Below, one piece after another: positions 1 through 6,309 of a DNA stretch of 8,934 bases. Each line of letters opens with the position of its first letter. Position 1 is the stretch's first letter. The notes beneath the pieces are model-generated. The model was not told the DNA's origin and made no database searches. It saw only the letters and a program-made list of their open reading frames with translations. The stretch covers positions 1 to 8,934 of the forward strand of contig JAZFTT010000177.1 in the NCBI GenBank assembly GCA_036446835.1, in the 5' to 3' direction. Position numbers and translations under genes: made by a program. The DNA is from SZUA-217 sp036446835. GTDB taxonomy: Bacteria > Actinomycetota > Acidimicrobiia > Spongiisociales > ZC4RG35.

Positions 1-46
1 TTGGTTTTTGGGGTCGACCTTCTTGAATCTGTCACAGGTCGAACGT

Positions 47-823
47 ATGTTCGACATTATGGATTGGTCTGTTGCCACTGCGGATGAGATCGACCGGGGT
101 TTCGATCAGTTCGGCGGACTGCATGCTGCTTCTGCCGCCGAACTTTGTGTCTTGATTCAGGCTGCCGATATTGGCCAGTCGTGGATGTGCGATGGTGTTC
201 GGAGTCTTGTGGATTGGGTGGCGGCCAGACTGCGGCTGCGTCGTTTTACGGCATGTCAACTGGTTTCTGTGGCGAGACGGCTTGCCGATCTTCCGGTGTT
301 GTCTGCCCGGTTCGCGGCTGGTGACCTTTCGTTGGATCAGACCGATGCGATTTCGAAGATGGCCACCGTTGACACCGAGGAAGGGCTGATCGAAGAAGCC
401 CTTGGTTTGTCGAATGCGGTTTTGGATCGCAAAGTGCGTAGAGCGAACCCCCCTACTGCTGAGAATGAACCCAAAGCGCATGCGCTGAGAGCCTTGTGGA
501 TACAGAGAACTCTCGATGGTGCATCAGGAAGACTGACCGCTCATTTACCTCATCTCGACCTGGAGATAGTGGAAACCGCGATCCGTGACCAGGCCGACAA
601 GATAGGTCCTGATCCTGAAACCGGGTTGTTCGACGCCTACTTCTCAGCGGATGGCGGATGGGTTGGTGGAAGTGTGTGCCACCACCGGAGACCAAACCGT
701 TGCTCCGCCTCAGATTGTGGTTCACGTCGACCTCGACGCTCTGGTCACCGAAACCTCTGGTGTCACCGAACTCGGTTCCGGTGCTCTCATCCCCAACGAG
801 ACAGCAAGACGACTCTCCTGTGA
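47..823 (+). CDS. DUF222 domain, N-terminal fragment of HNH endonuclease-like protein
   Basis: This is the N-terminal half of the split gene. It shows the helical DUF222 pattern of actinobacterial 13E12-repeat proteins: a stretch reading GVRSLVDWVAARLRLRRF, then VARRLADLP, then FAAGDLSLDQTDAI, ending near LDLEIVETAIRDQADKIG. The role of DUF222 is not established; it usually precedes an HNH nuclease domain. I favour the ATG at 47, which begins MFD like relatives and has an AGG eight bases upstream. A TTG at 8 is also possible, and the frame stays open to the window edge. From about codon 641 the reading loses family resemblance and becomes Arg/Ser/Cys-rich until the stop at 821-823, which is out-of-frame reading of the HNH half. 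The first 400 bases are strikingly rich in G and T. Confidence 0.65.
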   Translation: MFDIMDWSVATADEIDRGFDQFGGLHAASAAELCVLIQAADIGQSWMCDGVRSLVDWVAARLRLRRFTACQLVSVARRLADLPVLSARFAAGDLSLDQTDAISKMATVDTEEGLIEEALGLSNAVLDRKVRRANPPTAENEPKAHALRALWIQRTLDGASGRLTAHLPHLDLEIVETAIRDQADKIGPDPETGLFDAYFSADGGWVGGSVCHHRRPNRCSASDCGSRRPRRSGHRNLWCHRTRFRCSHPQRDSKTTLL

Positions 824-1202
824 CTGTGTTGTCGAAACAGTGATCACCGACGGTTCCCAGGTAATCGGAGTGGGAAGGAACAGTCGGACGGTTCCAGGAT
901 GGTTACGACGACTGGTTCATCATCGTGACGGTGGGTCCTGTCGGTTCGATGGATGTGGAAACAAAGGTTGGCTTCAGGTTCATCATGTTGTCCACTGGTC
1001 GAAAGGCGGAACCACCGATTTGGACAATCTGATCCTGTTATGCGGGTTTCACCACCGGTTCGTTCACGAGGAGGGGTGGCACATCACCCGAAACTCAAAC
1101 AACCAGTTCGTTTTCCGTAAACCCGACTGGACACCCTATCCGCCACCCAAACCAGACTTACACCCCAGACTCGTCGCCCTCGTCGACACCCGACCTATCT
1201 AG
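651..1202 (+). CDS. HNH endonuclease domain, C-terminal fragment of DUF222-HNH protein
   Basis: This is the C-terminal half, in frame 3. Residues 1-75 are the end of DUF222 (MADGLVEV, then PPQIVVHVDLDALV). Residues 80-144 form the HNH domain, starting TVPGWLRRLVHHRDGG. The domain keeps paired Cys97/Cys102, the H-H pair 111-112, Asp125-Asn126, Cys131, His134-His135 and His139, so the metal-binding beta-beta-alpha core appears intact. The family resembles HNH nucleases and is often multicopy in actinobacteria; its substrate is unknown. The frame-3 reading is open upstream of the ATG at 651 and matches the family there (Q-R before M). No ribosome binding site precedes that ATG, so independent translation is doubtful. 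The tail is rich in Pro and Asp. The TAG stop lies inside the aroA 3' end. Confidence 0.75.
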   Translation: MADGLVEVCATTGDQTVAPPQIVVHVDLDALVTETSGVTELGSGALIPNETARRLSCDCVVETVITDGSQVIGVGRNSRTVPGWLRRLVHHRDGGSCRFDGCGNKGWLQVHHVVHWSKGGTTDLDNLILLCGFHHRFVHEEGWHITRNSNNQFVFRKPDWTPYPPPKPDLHPRLVALVDTRPI

Positions 1203-2487
1203 AGGCAGCCGCCCCCGCCCCGGACGCAAGTTTCTCCAGCATCTCCCAGTAGCCGGGCCATGTCTTGTTCACCACGTCAGGATCGGAGACGGAAACACCT
1301 TTCACGCGAAGCCCGACCAGGGCACACGACATGGCGATCCGATGATCACCATGAGAATCGATGGGCGCGCCTGTCAAAGTGGCGGGGCGTATCACCAGAC
1401 AGTCCTCCTCCACCGACACCGAGCCACCAAGTCGGGACAATTCAGTCGACAGAGCCGACAAACGGTCGGATTCCTTGAATCGCAGTGATCCGAGACCGCT
1501 TATGCGACTCACGCCGTCGGCGAACAGGCAAGCGACGACGAGAGCCAAAGCACCGTCCGGCGCCGATGCCATGTCGGTCTCGATCCCCTGCAGCTCTATG
1601 CCGTGGGCATTCACAACGAGGCTTTGATTCTCCTCCCAAACCGCACATCCCATCTCGCCGAGACGGCGAGCGACCAAGGAATCTGGATGCTCCGAGTCCT
1701 GTGTCAGGCCTTCGAGCACGACCTTCCCGCCGGTAATGGCCGCAGCGACCATCGGGTAGACGGCAGAGGAAGCATCCGGCTCAACCACGTAGTCGGTTGG
1801 CCGGTAGCCGCTGTTGGCAACCTCGAAGCCTGTGAAAGTTCGGGACACTTCCGCTCCGAAGGCGTCCATGACCTGAAGCGTCAACGCGAGATAACCGAAA
1901 GAGCCCTCCAACCCTTCGACTCTGAGCGTCACCGCTTCGTTGGTCATTGGGGCCGCCAGCAGGAGGGCAGTGGCGAACTGGCTGCTTTTCGAGGAGTCAA
2001 TCGTCATCTCGCCACCCCACAATCCTCCCTGGCCATTGATGGATACTGGGAGAAAGCCCTCGGTGGTTTTCACCTGCACTCCTTGGTCTGTCAGAGTTCT
2101 GACGAGTGCATCAATCGGCCTTTGGCGCAGATGCCCCTGACCGTCGACCACGGTGGAGCCTTCGGCGAGGCACGCCAGGACCATGGCGATACGGGCGGTG
2201 AGTCCCGACTCGAGGACATCCAAAGGAGCATCTGGTGCCTCGAGACGGCCGCCGGTTCCGTCCACCGTCCAGGGTTCTCCCCTGTCGTCGACGGTTATGC
2301 CAAAGGAACGCAACACGCCGGTCATCGCTACGGTGTCGTCGGCTCGTAAGGCCCCGTAGATGTGGGATCTTCCATCTGCGAGACCAGCCACAGCGAGGGC
2401 TCTGATCGTCGCCGACTTCGAACCGGGCGGCCTTAACGTGGCGTCAACCGGTCCTGACGCCGTGCGGACGTCCAGAGCAGCCGTCAC
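1195..2487 (-). CDS. aroA: 3-phosphoshikimate 1-carboxyvinyltransferase (EPSP synthase)
   Basis: This cytoplasmic shikimate-pathway enzyme joins shikimate-3-phosphate and PEP to make EPSP, a precursor of chorismate and aromatic amino acids. At 430 residues it has the usual length. Visible active-site residues (E. coli equivalents in brackets) are PGSKS with Lys24 and Ser25 (22, 23), Arg29 (27), Gly95 (96), Arg99 (100), Arg123 in RPI (124), Ser168-Ser169-Gln170 (169-171), Asp311 (313), Lys338, Glu339 and Arg342 (340, 341, 344), Arg383 in DHR (386) and Lys408 (411). The PEP-site loop reads ESGLTARI instead of NAGTAMRP, so Thr97 is Leu and Pro101 is Ile. The GTG start overlaps the rluB stop as GTGA. 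AGGGA lies seven bases upstream at 2495-2499. The stop overlaps the convergent HNH gene. Confidence 0.96.
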   Translation of the reverse strand: MTAALDVRTASGPVDATLRPPGSKSATIRALAVAGLADGRSHIYGALRADDTVAMTGVLRSFGITVDDRGEPWTVDGTGGRLEAPDAPLDVLESGLTARIAMVLACLAEGSTVVDGQGHLRQRPIDALVRTLTDQGVQVKTTEGFLPVSINGQGGLWGGEMTIDSSKSSQFATALLLAAPMTNEAVTLRVEGLEGSFGYLALTLQVMDAFGAEVSRTFTGFEVANSGYRPTDYVVEPDASSAVYPMVAAAITGGKVVLEGLTQDSEHPDSLVARRLGEMGCAVWEENQSLVVNAHGIELQGIETDMASAPDGALALVVACLFADGVSRISGLGSLRFKESDRLSALSTELSRLGGSVSVEEDCLVIRPATLTGAPIDSHGDHRIAMSCALVGLRVKGVSVSDPDVVNKTWPGYWEMLEKLASGAGAAASR

Positions 2488-3209
2488 ACGGATTTCCCTG
2501 ATTCGAAAAGATCTCGAACTTCGGACGCTGACAGAGGACGGGACTCGCCGGGCTGTAGATCCTGGTCGATTATCGGTCCGATGGCGGTGCGCACCAGGCG
2601 AGTTGTTTCGAGGCCGATCGACGCCAGCATCCGCCGTACCTCGCGGTTTCGCCCTTCCACCATCACCATCTCCACCAGTGATCGACCCTCGGATGACTCC
2701 ACCAGACGGGCCGACCGCGCCCGGGCAACGCCATCTTCGAGTTCAACCCCGGACACCAGCCGCCTCAACTTGGATGTCGACGGCACGCCATCCACCATTG
2801 CCAGGTACTTCTTGGTTATCCCATAGCGGGGATGGGTGATCCGATTGGTGAGTTCACCGTCGTTCGAAATCAAGATTAGACCCTCGGAGTCTGCGTCCAG
2901 TCTGCCAACGGGATACAAGCGCTTGTCCGAGGAAATGAGGTCCACAACGGTCTCTCTTCCCTGTGGATCTGCTGCTGTGGAGATCACGCCGACCGGCTTG
3001 TAGAGAAGATGGGTCTCGATCTCGGGATTGACCGGCAGCGGGACGCCGTCCAGCGTGAGAGTTTGGTTCTCGACGTCGACGCGATCTCCGAGGCGCGTCG
3101 GCTTGCCGTCGAGACCAACCCTCCCCTGCTCGACTGCTTGCTCCGCTTTTCTTCTCGACATCAGCCCGGCATTCGCGATCGCCTTCTGGATGCGGATCCG
3201 TTCTGCCAT
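2484..3209 (-). CDS. rluB: RluB/RsuA-family rRNA pseudouridine synthase
   Basis: This 241-residue enzyme isomerises a uridine in rRNA to pseudouridine; in this gene context the family usually acts on 23S rRNA. An S4 RNA-binding domain occupies about residues 3-50, starting RIRIQKAIANAGLMSRRKAE. The catalytic domain follows, with LLYKPVGVIST (68-78), the signature GRLDADSEGL containing catalytic Asp105, and the C-terminal GRNREVRRML motif (186-195). The ATG at 3209 fits the S4 domain start. The frame is open a further 78 codons upstream, but that stretch lies within scpB and looks unlike any protein. No good ribosome binding site precedes the ATG, and scpB ends only seven bases before it, so coupled translation is likely. 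RluB and RsuA/RluE subtypes cannot be separated firmly by eye. Confidence 0.93.
   Translation of the reverse strand: MAERIRIQKAIANAGLMSRRKAEQAVEQGRVGLDGKPTRLGDRVDVENQTLTLDGVPLPVNPEIETHLLYKPVGVISTAADPQGRETVVDLISSDKRLYPVGRLDADSEGLILISNDGELTNRITHPRYGITKKYLAMVDGVPSTSKLRRLVSGVELEDGVARARSARLVESSEGRSLVEMVMVEGRNREVRRMLASIGLETTRLVRTAIGPIIDQDLQPGESRPLSASEVRDLFESGKSV
2495..2499 (-). promoter_or_regulatory. Ribosome binding site of aroA
   Basis: The minus strand reads AGGGA within the end of rluB, seven bases before the GTG at 2487. It supports that start, in addition to the GTGA overlap with the rluB stop. Confidence 0.55.
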
Positions 3210-3216
3210 GGGGGCA

Positions 3217-3777
3217 CTAAGCGTTTCCGGGCCGGAGGCTCTCCTCCAACGAATCGACGAAACTGGCAGGCGGCAGATGGTCCGCCAGGGGTGGTAGCTC
3301 CTCCAGGGAGGCGAGACCGAGCTTCTCGAGAAAGAGCTCAGTGGTTTGATAGACAGCAGGGTTGCCGGGCAGGTTGAGTCGTTCTCTCTCCTCGATGAGG
3401 CCCAACCGCTCCAGTGTGCGTATTGCTGAGTCAGAATCCACACCGCGCACCTCAGATACCTGGGCGCGGGCTATCGGCTGGCGATACGCCACCACCGAGA
3501 GAGTCTCCAGAGCGGCGCCAGAGATCTTCCGAGCGGTGGCCGAGGTCGCAAACCGCTCCAGGTAGGAGTAGGCATCGGGATGGCTGTACAAACGCCAGCC
3601 CCCTGCGACGGTGCGCAGCACCAGTCCGGCTCCACGTGTTTCCATCTCATCCCGAAGCTGGAAAAGCAGATCCTCAACCTGCGCCGTTGAGACTTCGAGC
3701 ACCTCCGCCAGCTCGCCGGCGGGCACTGGCGACTCGGTCACGAACAGGACTGCTTCGAGGGCGGCAAGTTCGTTCAT
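3217..3777 (-). CDS. scpB: Segregation and condensation protein B
   Basis: ScpB is the winged-helix kleisin-associated subunit that binds ScpA and, with SMC, forms the bacterial condensin for chromosome compaction and segregation. The 186 residues contain two winged helices. The first begins ELAALEAVLFVTESPVP (3-19). The second includes ALETLSVVAYRQPI (89-102), EVRGVDSDSAIRTLERLGLI (109-128) and NPAVYQTTELFLEKLGL (139-155). The ATG at 3777 lies two bases after the scpA stop. An in-frame GTG at 3780 overlaps that stop by one base and is better spaced from the GGAG at 3789-3792 (8 bases rather than 11), so the protein may be one residue longer. scpA lies immediately upstream, as in most genomes. 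Reading further upstream into scpA gives no family match. Confidence 0.95.
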   Translation of the reverse strand: MNELAALEAVLFVTESPVPAGELAEVLEVSTAQVEDLLFQLRDEMETRGAGLVLRTVAGGWRLYSHPDAYSYLERFATSATARKISGAALETLSVVAYRQPIARAQVSEVRGVDSDSAIRTLERLGLIEERERLNLPGNPAVYQTTELFLEKLGLASLEELPPLADHLPPASFVDSLEESLRPGNA

Positions 3778-3779
3778 CA

Positions 3780-4538
3780 CTAAGCCCACTCCGAGGTCAG
3801 GTCGATGCTGGGATCGTCTCGATGACGAACCTCGATCGTAGACAGCCAATCATCCTGGGCAACCTCGATCAGACCCCAGCGGGCCATCTCGAGTAGGGCG
3901 AGGAAGTAGGCGGCGACCTCAACCGGGCGGTCGCAGTGTTCGGTCAGATCCTCGAAGCTGGAGATGGCGACTGCCTCGATGCGAAGACAGAGATCCTCTA
4001 TCGCCAACTCGACACTCGGCAGTTCCAGATCCAGGTGATCGAGATCGAGTTCCTGTGACGACCTCGTGAAGACCCTTGCAGCGAGAGCAGCCAAAGCGTT
4101 GGCGTCGATGGGTATGACCAGGTCAGGCAAAGGAGTCCGAACATCCTGATCGAGACCGGAAACCCGTGGCACAAATCGATTCCCGTCCTGAAGCCTTCGT
4201 TGAAGCACCGCTGCGACGTCTTTGAAGGTGACGCAAACCAGCAACTGCGAGAGCAAACGGTCTCGTTCCTCGATGAGAGCCAACTCGTTGTCGAGTTCGA
4301 TGTCTCCCGAAGTCGGAAGCAGAAACTGGGCTTTCAACTGGATCAGGGTGGCCGCAATGAGAAGAAACTCCGAAGTCACCTCGATATCTATCTCGCGCAT
4401 CCCGTCGAGGAATGAGATGTACTCCTCCACCACCTCGGTGAGGCCCACGGCCGTTATCTCGACCTGGTGCTTCGTTATCAATTGAAGAAGCAGGTCGAGA
4501 GGGCCTTGAAACACAGTCGTGTTGACGCGGAATGTCAT
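3780..4538 (-). CDS. scpA: Segregation and condensation protein A (kleisin)
   Basis: ScpA is the kleisin that bridges the two SMC heads and carries ScpB in bacterial condensin. At 252 residues it is of normal length. The N-terminal kleisin motif FQGPLDLLLQLI lies at residues 10-21. The hydrophobic helix SEFLLIAATLIQLKAQFLLP is at 56-75. The C-terminal winged helix is recognisable in VEVAAYFLALLEMARWGLIE (206-225). The middle is acidic and rich in Leu, as is usual. The ATG at 4538 fits the family start. The 16-base gap from the HD gene has no ribosome binding site and reads TCTCC just before the start, so translation may rely on coupling or on a leaderless transcript. No smc or parA is in the window. 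Confidence 0.95.
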   Translation of the reverse strand: MTFRVNTTVFQGPLDLLLQLITKHQVEITAVGLTEVVEEYISFLDGMREIDIEVTSEFLLIAATLIQLKAQFLLPTSGDIELDNELALIEERDRLLSQLLVCVTFKDVAAVLQRRLQDGNRFVPRVSGLDQDVRTPLPDLVIPIDANALAALAARVFTRSSQELDLDHLDLELPSVELAIEDLCLRIEAVAISSFEDLTEHCDRPVEVAAYFLALLEMARWGLIEVAQDDWLSTIEVRHRDDPSIDLTSEWA

Positions 4539-4554
4539 TGCGTGGAGAGATTAT

Positions 4555-5070
4555 TCAGACAACGTCTCTTGTTCTGGCCTTTGGCGCCTGATCCGCCGAG
4601 ATCAGGATCTCCCAAATCTGGTTCTCGATGGTGTGAGGCCGCTCACCCTGATGGTGAAGCGCGAATTCGATGGCGAGCGGTGGCGCTCCCAATCGGGCGA
4701 GCTCTCGGGCTCCGTTTCTTCCGTGGTCCTTGTAAAGGTCCATTCGCCTGGTGAGCGGAAGCCTGAACAGCATCATGATCGAGGTGACGGAGCGACCGAT
4801 TACCCCGAGACGGGCATGACGTTTCCCGATGTCGTGCATAAGCGCCGCTGCAATGACATCGCTGTCGCTGCGCCCATCCGAAATCGCACTCAGAGCGGCG
4901 TGATATCCGTGACGTTGATCCGCTGTCATTTGCTCGAAGAACACCTCGGCCATCTCGGCGGTGAGCCACGAGTCAACGGCGGCTCGCTCGGAGATTGACA
5001 GCGGTTTTGACGTGAGGACGTCGAAGAACCGTCTGATCAGATGGCTCAGAGAGCCAGGGACCCGTGTCAG
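4555..5070 (-). CDS. HD-domain (metal-dependent phosphohydrolase-like) protein, probable CTG start
   Basis: This small HD-superfamily protein has an unknown substrate. Counting from a CTG at 5070, it is 171 residues. His54 lies in DQRHGYHA, His79-Asp80 in AALMHDIGKRH, then His116, His139-His140 and Asp160 in ISADQ, giving an HD-type metal site. The first ATG in frame is at 4953, but the 39 codons before it read as protein: GSLSHLIRRFFDVLT, then KPLSISERAAVDSWL. That leads smoothly into the domain. No ATG, GTG or TTG exists in this extension. The CTG at 5070-5068 overlaps the upstream TGA stop as CTGA, the same geometry as the GTGA joint between rluB and aroA. I therefore infer a CTG start with coupled translation. 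Starting at 4953 would leave 132 residues with the HD core intact. A possible phosphatase or nucleotidase role is inference only. Confidence 0.75.
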   Translation of the reverse strand: MTRVPGSLSHLIRRFFDVLTSKPLSISERAAVDSWLTAEMAEVFFEQMTADQRHGYHAALSAISDGRSDSDVIAAALMHDIGKRHARLGVIGRSVTSIMMLFRLPLTRRMDLYKDHGRNGARELARLGAPPLAIEFALHHQGERPHTIENQIWEILISADQAPKARTRDVV

Positions 5071-5417
5071 GAAGCCGCCCGAGATTTGCAGTCGACGCAG
5101 AGGACGGACGCAGGTCGAAACTCCATTCGATCGGCTCCGATCTCATCGCCACAGTTGTCACAGGTCCCGTAGGTTCCCGCGGCGATATGCGCCAAGGCAT
5201 TATCGACATTCTCCAACTGGTTCTTCAGGGAGTCAACCAGTCCCAGTACCTCGGTTCGTTCGGCTGTCACAGCCGCGGCGTCGGCAAAGCTTTCCCCAAA
5301 ATCGAGGTCGGCCTTGAGGTCCCCCGATTCGGCCGCGCCGAGCTCACCAAGCTGATGAACCAAATTCTCTCGCTCGGCTCTGAGGGCCTTCTCTGCGGTT
5401 GAGATGTCGAGCGACAT
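5067..5417 (-). CDS. TraR/DksA-type C4 zinc-finger protein
   Basis: This 116-residue protein has the DksA/TraR layout. A long coiled coil runs over about residues 6-80, followed by a zinc finger with Cys86, Cys89, Cys107 and Cys110 (C-x2-C-x17-C-x2-C). Known relatives bind RNA polymerase through the secondary channel and adjust transcription initiation. Here the coiled-coil tip reads DFGESFADAAAV, without the D-x2-D-x-A signature of enterobacterial DksA, so ppGpp-DksA-like behaviour cannot be assumed. The ATG at 5417 is preferred because AAGGAG lies six bases upstream (5424-5429). A GTG at 5420 would be only three bases from it. The start overlaps the xerD TGA stop as TGATG. The stop overlaps the proposed CTG start of the HD gene. 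I leave the symbol blank because dksA orthology is not certain. Confidence 0.85.
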   Translation of the reverse strand: MSLDISTAEKALRAERENLVHQLGELGAAESGDLKADLDFGESFADAAAVTAERTEVLGLVDSLKNQLENVDNALAHIAAGTYGTCDNCGDEIGADRMEFRPASVLCVDCKSRAAS

Positions 5418-6292
5418 CACCTACTCCTTGGATGTGCCTGGACGTAGATCTCCATCACGTGGGCGGGACTTACCCTCGTGTAGACCTGGGTTGTGCTGAT
5501 TGTAGCGTGTCCCAGCATCTCTTGAACAGTTCTCAGGTCGGCTCCCGCCTCCACCATGTGGGTCGCCGCGGAGTGCCGCAAGACATGGGGCGACACCCGC
5601 ATCTGTTCGATTCCTGCTCCCGCGGCGTGCTTCTTGACCACGTCAAAAGCCCCCTGTCGTGAGAGTCTTCCGCCCCTCAAATTGAGAAATACCGGGTCGC
5701 CTGGCTCCGAGCGTCTGAGGAGTGACAGGCGGTCGGGCAGCCATCGTGACATGGCCTCGACTGCCTTGGAACCGAGCGGCACGAGACGTTGTCTGGAGCC
5801 CTTTCCCGTTACCAGAACAATCTTGTCCGTCAGATCGAGGTCACCCAGGTCGAGACCGACCACCTCCGACACTCGGGCACCTGACGCGTAGAGAAACTCC
5901 AAGAGAGCAGAATCACGGCGAGCACCTGGAGTCTCAGAACCCGGAGCTTCGACCAAGGCGATTACCTCCTCGATTGTGAGGGCCTTGGGAAAGGGATCCG
6001 GGCGAGGTGGAGTGTCGATGAGACTCGTCGGATCGGAATCTCTCAACTCCTCGATGAGGAGAAATCGATGGAGACCTTTGACCGCGGCGATCTTTCGTCC
6101 GATAGTCGCGTTTGTCAGATGTTTCTCACGCAGTTGGCTCACGAAGTGCTCAACCAGATCAACACTCGGCTCAGTGCCGTCCAGGAAGAGCAGGTATTGA
6201 GTGAGGTCCTGCTGGTAGGCGGTAAGCGTGTTCCGGGCCAAACCCTTCTCGACCCGAAGCGATACCAGATACTCCTCAATGCACTCGGTCAT
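5417..6292 (-). CDS. xerD: Site-specific tyrosine recombinase XerD
   Basis: This tyrosine recombinase resolves chromosome dimers at dif together with XerC. At 291 residues it has the usual length. The N-terminal SAM-like core-binding domain covers about residues 1-90 and includes LRVEKGLARNTLTAYQQDL (12-30). The catalytic domain keeps the full set: Arg140 in GARVSE, Lys164 in TGKGSRQR, His236 and Arg239 in PHVLRHS, His262 in MLGHAT, and nucleophile Tyr271 in TQVYTR. Its position between pyrG/ald and scpA matches the chromosomal XerD locus of actinobacteria, which argues against a phage or transposon integrase. ald ends 17 bases upstream. No clear ribosome binding site is visible. The stop overlaps the next start as TGATG. 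XerC and XerD are similar, so the D assignment leans on context. Confidence 0.93.
   Translation of the reverse strand: MTECIEEYLVSLRVEKGLARNTLTAYQQDLTQYLLFLDGTEPSVDLVEHFVSQLREKHLTNATIGRKIAAVKGLHRFLLIEELRDSDPTSLIDTPPRPDPFPKALTIEEVIALVEAPGSETPGARRDSALLEFLYASGARVSEVVGLDLGDLDLTDKIVLVTGKGSRQRLVPLGSKAVEAMSRWLPDRLSLLRRSEPGDPVFLNLRGGRLSRQGAFDVVKKHAAGAGIEQMRVSPHVLRHSAATHMVEAGADLRTVQEMLGHATISTTQVYTRVSPAHVMEIYVQAHPRSR
5424..5429 (-). promoter_or_regulatory. Ribosome binding site of the TraR/DksA-type gene
   Basis: The minus strand reads AAGGAG inside the last codons of xerD, six bases before the ATG at 5417 and three before the GTG at 5420. This spacing decides for the ATG. Confidence 0.75.
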
Positions 6293-6309
6293 CGAGAGTC
6301 GGTCGGAGC

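Larger units (their letters stand above)
8..1202 (+). pseudogene. DUF222-HNH endonuclease-like gene, split by a frameshift
   Basis: The two open frames 8-823 (frame 2) and 651-1202 (frame 3) read as the N- and C-terminal halves of one DUF222-HNH protein of about 395 residues. Frame 2 follows the family up to D-A-Y-F (codons 632-643). After that, frame 3 takes over with Q-R-M-A-D-G-L-V-E-V from 645, which matches the usual RRADALVEV-like stretch of the family. The join needs one base removed, or two added, around 644. No stop, rare-codon pause or slippery heptamer is visible there, so I see no sign of programmed frameshifting. A natural inactivating indel and an assembly error are both possible. 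Frame 2 is open to the window edge, so the 5' end is uncertain. The gene converges on aroA. Confidence 0.8.

Noticed and set aside
641..651. Programmed ribosomal frameshift in the HNH gene
   Set aside because: There is no slippery heptamer, internal Shine-Dalgarno, stop codon or obvious downstream structure. The shift needed is +1 on TTC-T, which would pair poorly.
1..1202. Defence island or new mobile system around the HNH nuclease
   Set aside because: Only a lone 13E12-type DUF222-HNH gene is visible, with no partner genes, terminal repeats or target duplication in the window.
1195..1260. Terminator between aroA and the HNH gene
   Set aside because: The two coding regions overlap, and I see no stem-loop with a T tract on either strand at the joint.
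1603..2349. Plus-strand open frame of 248 codons antisense to aroA
   Set aside because: It lies entirely opposite a clear aroA gene. Its translation is rich in Arg, His and Gly with no family resemblance, as expected from antisense reading of GC-rich codons.
3210..3443. Possible N-terminal extension of RluB by 78 residues
   Set aside because: It overlaps the conserved end of scpB in another frame and reads as low-quality sequence rich in Arg, Ser and Trp. The S4 domain begins right after the ATG at 3209.
5417..6292. XerD as a mobile-element or phage integrase
   Set aside because: Its length, context (pyrG, scpAB) and full XerC/D motif set fit the chromosomal dimer-resolution enzyme. No attachment-site repeats or phage genes are nearby.
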